The position numbers and the translations under genes were made by a program. Below are positions 8,898 to 14,297 of a stretch of 29,271 nucleotides of DNA, in pieces. The notes below the pieces were generated by a model that was given only the letters and a program-made list of their open reading frames with translations, was not told the origin of the DNA and did not search any database. Every line of letters starts with the position of its first letter. Position 1 is the first letter of the stretch. The DNA lies in assembly GCA_002423895.1 (NCBI GenBank), contig DIOL01000024.1, positions 1 to 29,271 of the forward strand, given 5' to 3'. This stretch comes from Bacteroidales bacterium UBA5515 (lineage in GTDB: Bacteria; Bacteroidota; Bacteroidia; Bacteroidales; P3).

Positions 8898-9314
8898 TTA
8901 TGAAATTACAAAACCTTTTTCCTTAATAGCTTTTATAAGCATAGAAGATGGACGACATGGTTTACGATTATTCTTATCAATAAAAGCTAATACTGTTTCA
9001 GCCTTATTTATAAGTTCATCTTTTTCATTGTATATGTTATAAATAAACTTTATCAAAGCCCCTTTTATAAAAATCAGTTCCGTTTGAATACGTAATAATT
9101 CATCGTAAAAAGCAGGCTTTATATATTTAGAGTTCAATTCAACAACTGGAAGCATAATGTTTGATTCTTCCAACATCTTATATGAAATACCGATACTCCT
9201 TAAAAGTTCCCATCTTGCCTTTTCATAATATATAGGATAATTTGAATGATGAACATATCCCATCTGGTCTGTATCTGCATACAAAACCCTCATTTTGCAA
9301 TTGTGAATTAGCAT
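8898..9314 (-). CDS. Acyl-CoA thioesterase, 4HBT/YbgC-like hot-dog fold
   Basis: The 138-residue single hot-dog domain has the family's active-site segment YADTDQMGYVHHSNYPIYYE (12-31), where Asp16 corresponds to the catalytic Asp of YbgC and 4-hydroxybenzoyl-CoA thioesterases. The helix that follows (KARWELLRSIGISY) and the C-terminal strands are typical. It hydrolyses acyl- or aroyl-CoA thioesters in the cytoplasm; the physiological substrate cannot be read from sequence. It follows mrp by 53 bases and appears to be the last gene of the MinD/NifX cluster, a position with no obvious metabolic logic, so it may simply be a passenger. Confidence 0.85.
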   Translation of the reverse strand: MLIHNCKMRVLYADTDQMGYVHHSNYPIYYEKARWELLRSIGISYKMLEESNIMLPVVELNSKYIKPAFYDELLRIQTELIFIKGALIKFIYNIYNEKDELINKAETVLAFIDKNNRKPCRPSSMLIKAIKEKGFVIS

Positions 9315-9367
9315 TTTAAATTTTTATTTTTTCTTTCTTGTTTAGATTTAAACCTAACAATTTCTAA

Positions 9368-10156
9368 TTAATAATTATTTGTTTTACTTATTAGTTTATC
9401 TGCAAGTTCATTAAACAAATCTTTCAAAGGAGTTGAATCATCCATGTAAAGATTGTATTTACCATCAACAAATTCATCTTGAATTAAAGGTATTTGCATT
9501 AATAATTTTGTGTAAAATTCTTGAGCAATTACTTCTCCTCCTCCTTTTCCAAAAATGTAATATTTCTCATCTGGATGATTTAGCGGTGTAAACCATGACA
9601 TATTTTCAACTACACCAATGAAAGGAATTGCTAAAGCTTCATTTGTGAACATTTCAGCACTTTTTCTTGCATCATTAACTGCAATAGTTTGAGGCGTTGT
9701 AACAATAATTGCTCCATCAACTCTAATATCTTGAATTGTTGTTAAATGAATATCTCCTGTTCCAGGAGGAAAGTCAATTATCAAATAGTCTAATTCTCCC
9801 CATACAACATCTGTAAACAATTGTTTGACTGCATTTGCAGCTAATGGTCCTCTCCATATAATAGCTTTGTCTGCAGGAACAATAAAACCAAGAGACATTA
9901 ACTTTATTCCATTTTTTTCAATTGGAAGAATCCTTAATTTTCCTTCTTCTTCAAATTGTTCAATCTTTTGCGTTCCAAGACCAAACATTGAGGGAATCGA
10001 AGGACCATAAATATCAGCATCTACTAAACCTACTTTTAATTTTTTTCTGCTTAAAGCGAGAGCGAGATTTGCTGCAACTGTAGATTTTCCAACACCTCCC
10101 TTTCCAGAGGCTACAACAATTACGTTTTTAATTGTGTTTAATTCTATTTTTTGCAT
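9368..10156 (-). CDS. mrp: Mrp/ApbC-type iron-sulfur carrier ATPase, short form
   Basis: P-loop ATPase of the Mrp/NBP35 branch, which binds and transfers Fe-S clusters. The deviant Walker A GKGGVGKS is at 18-25; VDADIYGPSIPSMFG, the IIDFPPGTGDIHLT segment and VENMSWFTPLNHPDEKYYIF are diagnostic. Two oddities: at 262 residues it lacks the N-terminal MIP18/DUF59 domain of about 90 residues found on most bacterial Mrp proteins (the P-loop begins at residue 18), and the C-terminal CxxC that usually follows VENMS is replaced by non-cysteine residues (FTPLNHP). As far as I recall, the second feature is usual in Bacteroidetes Mrp. It lies seven bases after the second MinD-type ATPase, suggesting shared Fe-S handling. 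Confidence 0.88.
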   Translation of the reverse strand: MQKIELNTIKNVIVVASGKGGVGKSTVAANLALALSRKKLKVGLVDADIYGPSIPSMFGLGTQKIEQFEEEGKLRILPIEKNGIKLMSLGFIVPADKAIIWRGPLAANAVKQLFTDVVWGELDYLIIDFPPGTGDIHLTTIQDIRVDGAIIVTTPQTIAVNDARKSAEMFTNEALAIPFIGVVENMSWFTPLNHPDEKYYIFGKGGGEVIAQEFYTKLLMQIPLIQDEFVDGKYNLYMDDSTPLKDLFNELADKLISKTNNY

Positions 10157-10163
10157 TTCTTAT

Positions 10164-11027
10164 TTATTTGTTTATAATATATTCGTAAGCATCTTTTAAT
10201 ATGCCTACAATTTTTGAATTCTTATTATATTCTATTATAGTTTGTTTATTCACCATTGCATAAACAATTTCTTTATCAAAAGGTATTTTTGCAACAATTG
10301 GAATTTTAAATTTATCGCAATAAAACTGTATTTCATTGGATATCTCATTATTCAAATCATATTTATTGATAATTACATAAATCTGTTTTGAATATTCCCT
10401 TGCCACATCTAAAGCTCTTTTCAAATCCATAAATGCGGATTTAGAAGGTTCTGTTACTAACACTACCTTATCTACTCCAGTTATTGTGGACATAAATGGA
10501 CAACCAATACCAGGAGGGCCATCAATAATTATCTTATCTATCCCTTTCTCACTTGCTTTTTTCTTAGCAATATTTCTTATTACACTAATAAATTTACCAG
10601 AATTCTCTTCTCCTGGTGCTAATTGACCATAGATTAATAATCCATATTCAAAATCACCTACATATAGTTTACTTTCATCAGAATGAATCATTTCTATAGC
10701 ATTACTTGAACATTTTCTATAACAAATAGCACATCCATCGCAAGAAACTGGATCTATTTGGTAATTCCCATTGATAAAATTAATAGCGTCGAACTGGCAC
10801 AAAGTTTTACAAATTCCACATTTAATACAAAAATCTGGATTTATTACTGCATTTTTACCAGAAATATAATTTGTTTGAGAAGTATCATTGGTTTTAAAAA
10901 TTAGGTAAAGATTTGTTGCATCAACGTCAGAATCTACAGCTATAACATTATTTGCTAAAGATATAAAAGCTGAACATATTGAAGATTTTCCAGTTCCTCC
11001 TTTACCGCTAAGAAAGGCTATTTCCAT
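10164..11027 (-). CDS. MinD-type ATPase with inserted 2x[4Fe-4S] ferredoxin domain (second copy)
   Basis: The 287-residue SIMIBI-class ATPase has a deviant Walker A at 8-15 (GKGGTGKS) and an inserted bacterial ferredoxin domain with two CxxCxxCxxxC motifs (Cys 67, 70, 73, 77 and 96, 99, 102, 106). The Walker B-type segment IIIDGPPGIGCPFM follows. It resembles the MinD-like proteins encoded with NifX-like and orange proteins in anaerobes. Predicted role: ATP-dependent loading of, or electron transfer to, a metal-cluster protein; this is inference. It overlaps the 3' end of its paralogue by 20 bases, so the two are translationally coupled and probably form a heterodimer. Confidence 0.88.
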   Translation of the reverse strand: MEIAFLSGKGGTGKSSICSAFISLANNVIAVDSDVDATNLYLIFKTNDTSQTNYISGKNAVINPDFCIKCGICKTLCQFDAINFINGNYQIDPVSCDGCAICYRKCSSNAIEMIHSDESKLYVGDFEYGLLIYGQLAPGEENSGKFISVIRNIAKKKASEKGIDKIIIDGPPGIGCPFMSTITGVDKVVLVTEPSKSAFMDLKRALDVAREYSKQIYVIINKYDLNNEISNEIQFYCDKFKIPIVAKIPFDKEIVYAMVNKQTIIEYNKNSKIVGILKDAYEYIINK

Positions 11028-11877
11028 AATTAATTATTTTCTTACATAATTCCCTATACAATAAATTCATATCTTCCATTTTATCATAAACCAAATCACC
11101 TTGAGTGTATATTCGTGCAATTTCTTTTGAAAATGGGATTTCTCCTAATATTTGAATATTATTTTCCGAAAGATAATCATAAAGCTCCATATTCCCAAGT
11201 CCAGCTCTATTAATAATAACCCCATAGCTCTTATTCATAGAATCCAAGGTTAAAATTGCTTGTCTTAAATCACTTAACCCATAAGGAGTAGGTTCTGTTA
11301 CCAAAATTACGAAATCTGAACGAATGGAAGTCTGAATAAATGTGCAAGAAGTACCTGGAGGAGAATCTATCAAAATAAAGTCTGACAATTGTTTAGAGGC
11401 TTGAGTAATTGTTGACTTAATCATAGGTATTGTAGAAACAGAACCTTCTTTTAATCTTCCTTCAAAATATAAATTCTTACCCTTGTCAATATATGATGAA
11501 ACAATTCCTATCTCTGTATTTGAATCCTCTATTGCACCATATTGACATGCAACACTACACGCCTTGCATCCATGACATAAATTTGGTAAAAGTTTTATTT
11601 GTTTTAATTCTGGAACATAAAATATTGCATTATATTCACAATAATCAGCACATAATCCACAATAAACACATTTTTCAGAATGAATTATTGGTCTATATTC
11701 TTTAACTATTGTTTCATCTACTTTTTTAAGTTTATAAAATAGAAGAGAATTAGGACATTCTACATCAGCATCTACTAATAAAGCAGAATATCCCAAGTCC
11801 TTAAATGCCTTAAAAAGATTTGTAGAAACAAAGGTCTTACCTGTTCCTCCTTTTCCAGAGGCAATTGCTATCTTCAT
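11008..11877 (-). CDS. MinD-type ATPase with inserted 2x[4Fe-4S] ferredoxin domain (first copy)
   Basis: Paralogue of the next gene. The deviant Walker A GKGGTGKT is at 8-15. The ferredoxin insert has Cys 70, 73, 76, 80 and 101, 104, 107, 111, and LIDSPPGTSCTFI forms the Walker B region. The 289-residue length fits the family. I chose ATG 11877 over the in-frame TTG at 11880, because the preceding NifX-like gene ends there in TGATG, a one-base stop/start overlap that implies reinitiation. Family members occur almost always in such pairs in strict anaerobes; in Desulfovibrio they are part of the orange-protein complex. The exact biochemical task in this organism is unknown. Confidence 0.88.
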   Translation of the reverse strand: MKIAIASGKGGTGKTFVSTNLFKAFKDLGYSALLVDADVECPNSLLFYKLKKVDETIVKEYRPIIHSEKCVYCGLCADYCEYNAIFYVPELKQIKLLPNLCHGCKACSVACQYGAIEDSNTEIGIVSSYIDKGKNLYFEGRLKEGSVSTIPMIKSTITQASKQLSDFILIDSPPGTSCTFIQTSIRSDFVILVTEPTPYGLSDLRQAILTLDSMNKSYGVIINRAGLGNMELYDYLSENNIQILGEIPFSKEIARIYTQGDLVYDKMEDMNLLYRELCKKIINYGNSLS

Positions 11878-12215
11878 CAATGATCACAAGCGTTTTGCCC
11901 AGTTTTTAATCTTCCTGAGATTAAATCTCTAACCAAATCTTCTGGATTCTTTTTTTCTGCTCCGATATATAAAGTAATATTTTGTTGAGCAAAAAGGATT
12001 TGAGCCTTTTCACCAACTCCTCCACAGATTACTTCATTTACCCCTTGCTCTTTAATCCATGCTGGATAAAGTCCTGGTTCATGTTTAGGAGGTTTAACAA
12101 AATTGCTTGTAATAATTTTTTCATTTTCTATATCTGCTATATAAAATGATTCACAATGTCCAAAATGTGAACATAAAAACCCATTTTCAGTAGGGATTGC
12201 TATTCTTTTTCTCAT
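11877..12215 (-). CDS. NifX/NafY-like dinitrogenase iron-molybdenum cofactor family protein
   Basis: The 112-residue single domain has the family signature of an N-terminal strand (RIAIPTENGFLCSHFGHCESFYI) and the later VICGGVGEKAQILF segment, a ribonuclease-H-like fold that can hold a metal-sulfur cluster. It is closest in look to the small MTH1175-like and orange-protein group rather than nitrogenase NifX; no nif structural genes are present in the window. The C-terminus carries a Cys and His (NACDH) that could add ligands. Its stop overlaps the start of the first MinD-type ATPase. A strong hairpin (12233-12272) stands 17 bases before its ATG. Confidence 0.85.
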   Translation of the reverse strand: MRKRIAIPTENGFLCSHFGHCESFYIADIENEKIITSNFVKPPKHEPGLYPAWIKEQGVNEVICGGVGEKAQILFAQQNITLYIGAEKKNPEDLVRDLISGRLKTGQNACDH

Positions 12216-12232
12216 ATAATATTTTTTAATAA

Positions 12233-12272
12233 AACCGATAGAATCAGGTTAAAAAACCTAATTCTATCGGTT
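12233..12272 (-). terminator. Large hairpin inside the cluster, attenuator or partial terminator
   Basis: A 40-base perfect-looking hairpin: AACCGATAGAAT (12233-12244) pairs with ATTCTATCGGTT (12261-12272), then after one mismatch AGGTT (12246-12250) pairs with AACCT (12255-12259), with an AAAA loop. On the minus strand it is followed by TTTTATTAAAAAAT, a poor U tract. It lies between the DUF5320 gene and the second NifX-like gene, 17 bases before that gene's ATG, so it may lower or stabilise one part of the message. Confidence 0.6.
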
Positions 12273-12281
12273 AGTTAGATG

Positions 12282-12482
12282 TTAATTACTAAAACCTTTG
12301 TTTTGGCCATTATTTCCTCTGCCCTTTCCGTTTCCAATTCCTTTGACAGAATTTCTCTTACCAAAACCATTATTCAACATTTGATTTTCTGGATTAGAAT
12401 TTGCATTTGATCTACATATGCCCATTCCACGGCCAGTTCCGTTTCCTTGACCTTGAGGGCCTGTACCATCTCTTTTTGGCAT
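12282..12482 (-). CDS. DUF5320-like small Gly/Asn-rich protein
   Basis: The 66-residue protein opens with MPKRDGTGPQGQGNGTGRGM and a single Cys (GICRS), the pattern of DUF5320 proteins (typically M-P-x-x-D-G-T-G-P-x-G). The rest is low complexity, rich in Gly and Asn. DUF5320 genes commonly travel with NifX-like and MinD-like genes in anaerobes; no biochemical function is known to me. It is not a random open frame: it sits seven bases after the upstream NifX-like gene, in frame with the family motif from its first residue. It has no signal peptide, so it is probably cytoplasmic. Confidence 0.8.
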   Translation of the reverse strand: MPKRDGTGPQGQGNGTGRGMGICRSNANSNPENQMLNNGFGKRNSVKGIGNGKGRGNNGQNKGFSN

Positions 12483-12489
12483 AACTTTT

Positions 12490-12804
12490 TTATTTATTTA
12501 ACAATTCGACAATTTCTCCGATTGTCTTTTCTTCGTTTACAACTATCATTTGAATAGACAAATCGTCCATAAGTGATTTAATCTTAAATCCAAATTCACC
12601 AGATACTGCTTTCTTAACTCCGTAAGAAGCGATTAATTTAACACTCAACGGACCTGCACCTTCGTTAACATTCAAATTTGGATTTTTAACAAATTCTAAT
12701 TTCTTACTTTCTGTATCATAGAATGCAAAATAAGAACAACGTCCAAAACGTGAATCCAAAACACTTTCAAGGGTATTACCCTTACTTGTAATAGCAACTT
12801 TCAT
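12490..12804 (-). CDS. NifX-like dinitrogenase iron-molybdenum cofactor family protein (first copy)
   Basis: The 104-residue single domain has the canonical family layout: an N-terminal strand MKVAITSKG, then DSRFGRCSYFAFYD (about 17-30) with the conserved FGRC, and a C-terminal VKKAVSGEFGFKIKSLMDDL segment. It is a candidate metal-cluster-binding partner of the ferredoxin-type MinD proteins. It differs clearly from the second copy (11877-12215), so the two likely have separate partners. It follows the DUF134 regulator gene by 51 bases. No independent promoter with a clean TAnnTTTG box was found in that gap. Confidence 0.88.
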   Translation of the reverse strand: MKVAITSKGNTLESVLDSRFGRCSYFAFYDTESKKLEFVKNPNLNVNEGAGPLSVKLIASYGVKKAVSGEFGFKIKSLMDDLSIQMIVVNEEKTIGEIVELLNK

Positions 12805-12855
12805 ATCAAATTAATTTATTGTTTATCTTCAAATTTTATTATTTCTTCTATTTCC

Positions 12856-13320
12856 TCATCTATTTCTTCCACATAAATCTTTGTTTTCAATATTTTCTCC
12901 AATATTAATATTGTCTTGAATATATTCATTAAGATTTTTACTCTTACATATTGGACATATCAACTCATCTTCTTCCAATTTATTAAAAGAAGAAGAACAA
13001 TCATTACACTTAAACCAACCTTTTGTGAACTCTACTTTTCCCCCTTCAATTATTATTTGTCTCCCTTCAACAAAAGCTAAAGCTATTTTTCGCCTTGCAG
13101 ATAAATAAATTCGAGTATAAGTAGGACGAGAAATTTGCATAATTGAGGCGGCTTCACATTGATTACAATTTTCATAATCATTTAATCGTAATGCTTCATA
13201 CTCTTCACATAATAAAAAAACAACTTCGCTATTATTTTTTGTTATGTTATCACCATAAGGTTTAAATCCTGAAACCGATGGTATTGTTGTAACTCTTCTT
13301 ATTTTATGAGGTCTTGACAT
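12856..13320 (-). CDS. DUF134 family DNA-binding regulator with C-terminal zinc ribbon
   Basis: The 154-residue protein opens with MSRPHKIRRV, and residues 40-75 (EEYEALRLNDYENCNQCEAA, then SIMQISRPTYTRIYLSAR) form the helix-turn-helix of DUF134. A zinc ribbon follows (Cys 105, 108, 122, 125: CNDC...CPIC). DUF134 genes are regularly linked to NifX-like genes in anaerobes and are presumed regulators. This one leads the cluster and lies behind a promoter that contains a perfect palindrome, so autoregulation is a natural guess. The C-terminus may be altered: a sensible acidic tail (YVEEIDEEIEEIIKFEDKQ) continues in another frame to 12816. Confidence 0.82.
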   Translation of the reverse strand: MSRPHKIRRVTTIPSVSGFKPYGDNITKNNSEVVFLLCEEYEALRLNDYENCNQCEAASIMQISRPTYTRIYLSARRKIALAFVEGRQIIIEGGKVEFTKGWFKCNDCSSSFNKLEEDELICPICKSKNLNEYIQDNINIGENIENKDLCGRNR

Positions 13321-13346
13321 AGAAATATTTAATTAATTTCACACTG

Positions 13347-13377
13347 CAAAGTTATGAACTATTGTTCATAATACAAA
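13347..13377 (-). promoter_or_regulatory. Promoter of the DUF134/NifX/MinD cluster
   Basis: A textbook Bacteroidetes promoter on the minus strand: TTTG at 13374-13377, a 19-bp spacer, then TAACTTTG at 13347-13354 followed by CA. Start codon 13320 lies 26 bases downstream. Confidence 0.85.
13352..13371. promoter_or_regulatory. Operator-like palindrome inside the DUF134 promoter
   Basis: Perfect 8-bp inverted repeat TTATGAAC-N4-GTTCATAA, filling the promoter spacer and the first bases of the -7 box. A protein bound here would block RNA polymerase, so it is placed as a repressor site. The natural candidate is the DUF134 protein encoded next to it (inference). Confidence 0.7.
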
Positions 13378-13540
13378 GAAAAAGATGATTTAAATTTCAT
13401 TTTTTAGTATTAATTAAAACACAAATCACTAATAAACAGATTAAATGATAAATATCTAATAAGAATTTTCGTAAACAAATTAGATGTAAAAACAATAATG
13501 AATAAGAAAGCATAAAACTAATTCTATACGATTTAATACA

Positions 13541-13650
13541 TCAATCATAATTAAAAATATGTCCATCATATTTGGAAATATGTCCATCATATTTTCATTT
13601 ATGTCCATCATATTTTTATTTATGATGGACTTATTTTTGATTATGATTGA
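13541..13650. repeat. 110-bp imperfect palindrome holding three 21-bp direct repeats
   Basis: The outer arms TCAATCATAATTAAAAATA (13541-13559) and its near-perfect complement (13632-13650, one mismatch) flank three copies of ATGTCCATCATATTT at 13559, 13580 and 13601 (period 21). One inverted copy, TATGATGGAC (13621-13630), can pair with GTCCATCATA of any of the three. Paired with the first, the outer stem reaches about 30 bp; paired with the third, a tight 10-bp hairpin with an 8-nt loop forms. On the plus strand GTTTTTT follows directly, as in a terminator. Confidence 0.75.
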
Positions 13651-13748
13651 GTTTTTTCTCAATAACTAATTTACTCGCTATTTTTTATTTGGAAACTTGG
13701 AAACTTTACTTAGTAAACAGGACTCTTTCCAAAAGTTTAATAGTGAAA

Positions 13749-13776
13749 GTAACCCCAAGTAAAACTTGGGAGTTAC
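13749..13776. repeat. GC-bearing hairpin A of a related pair
   Basis: GTAAC pairs with GTTAC and CCCAAGT with ACTTGGG around an AAA loop, with one bulged A: 12 pairs in 28 bases. Its core CCCCAAGTAAAACTTGGG aligns over 18 bases with the core of hairpin B at 14058-14087. Confidence 0.65.
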
Positions 13777-13991
13777 ACATAGCTTTGCTATTAAAATTGA
13801 GGTTGCATTTATAACTCTTTATTTCATTTTACTGAAATCAAGTAATAATTTTTTCTTTCTTCGTTTTAATTTACTGAAACGAGGTTTAAATTTACTCACT
13901 ATTTATTCTACCAGAATAGAATTCATCCTGAATAAAATATCAACCTATTATTTTTAGACTACCCACCTCTTTATTAATACTTTACTCTTTC

Positions 13992-14046
13992 TAAATATTC
14001 ATATTCATTTATTCAAACCTATACATATAGAATGAATGAATATTTA
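13992..14046. repeat. Long AT-rich hairpin
   Basis: TAAATATTCAT (13992-14002) pairs with ATGAATATTTA (14036-14046). After a two-base bulge TCATT (14005-14009) pairs with AATGA (14031-14035), giving 16 pairs with a loop of about 21 bases. Confidence 0.6.
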
Positions 14047-14057
14047 ATCATCATAGA

Positions 14058-14087
14058 ATATTTCCCCAACTAAGTGTTGGGAAATAT
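14058..14087. repeat. GC-bearing hairpin B of a related pair
   Basis: ATATTTCCC pairs with GGGAAATAT, and AAC with GTT, around a TAAGT loop, with one bulged C. Aligned with hairpin A, the base pair closing the core changes from G-C to C-G, so both sides changed together. Confidence 0.6.
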
Positions 14088-14100
14088 ACAATATTTTATT

Positions 14101-14121
14101 CTTGAATAATAAATATTCAAG
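14101..14121. repeat. Short perfect hairpin
   Basis: CTTGAATA (14101-14108) and TATTCAAG (14114-14121) form eight perfect pairs around a five-base loop. The next hairpin (14126-14145) starts four bases further on. Confidence 0.5.
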
Positions 14122-14192
14122 CTTGAGTTGTATACTTAAACAACTATATAATTGAAAAAGTAATTGCTATTTCTATAATTACATAAAAGAGA

Positions 14193-14245
14193 AAAAGCTT
14201 AAAACACATATCCAATATAAATAAGGATATATATTTTAAGCTTTT
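14193..14245 (-). terminator. Terminator after the methionine gamma-lyase-like gene
   Basis: AAAAGCTTAAAA (14193-14204) pairs with TTTTAAGCTTTT (14234-14245). Inside, after a 3x3 internal loop, ATATCC (14208-14213) pairs with GGATAT (14225-14230). On the minus strand it is followed by a T-rich stretch (TTTCTCTTTTATG). It stands 53 bases after the stop at 14298; another 8-bp hairpin (14254-14283, AGATTATT/AATAATCT) lies in between. Confidence 0.75.
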
Positions 14246-14297
14246 ATACTATGAGATTATTATTAGCATTGAAACAATAATCTAAAGAAAGTCTATA

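Larger units (their letters stand above)
13400..14190. other. Gene-free stretch packed with hairpins; possible structured RNA
   Basis: No gene of a known family is visible; two short open frames (minus 13480-13662 and plus 13766-13957) are made of repeat and palindrome sequence. Hairpins in order: 13541-13650; 13693-13738 (AAACTTGGAAA/TTTCC, two-base bulge, AAGTTT, with an inner TTTAC/GTAAA at 13705-13717); 13749-13776; 13779-13791 (ATAGC/GCTAT); 13821-13838 (ATTTCA/TGAAAT); 13859-13884 (nine pairs); 13904-13918 (TATTCT/AGAATA); 13992-14046; 14058-14087; 14101-14121; 14126-14145 (AGTTGT/ACAACT); and 14160-14182 (GTAATT/AATTAC). An 8-base direct repeat TTGGAAAC lies at 13689-13704. The loops at 13827 and 13867 share TTTACTGAAA. 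Part of this is expected in AT-rich DNA. A perfect -7 match TAGCTTTG (plus, 13780-13787) lacks an upstream TTTG. Confidence 0.55.

Noticed and set aside
11877..12804. Nitrogen fixation locus
   Set aside because: Only NifX-fold proteins are present; no nifHDK, nifE/N or nifB. The setting matches the orange-protein type instead.
13541..13650. CRISPR or integron attC array
   Set aside because: Only three 15-base repeats with 6-base gaps; no integrase, no attC core sites.
13480..13662. Open frame on the minus strand repeating MMDI
   Set aside because: It is simply the translation of the three 21-base repeats (a multiple of three keeps the frame open).
13766..13957. Open frame on the plus strand, hydrophobic
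   Set aside because: Spans several hairpins, no start signal or family; AT-rich frames of this size arise by chance.
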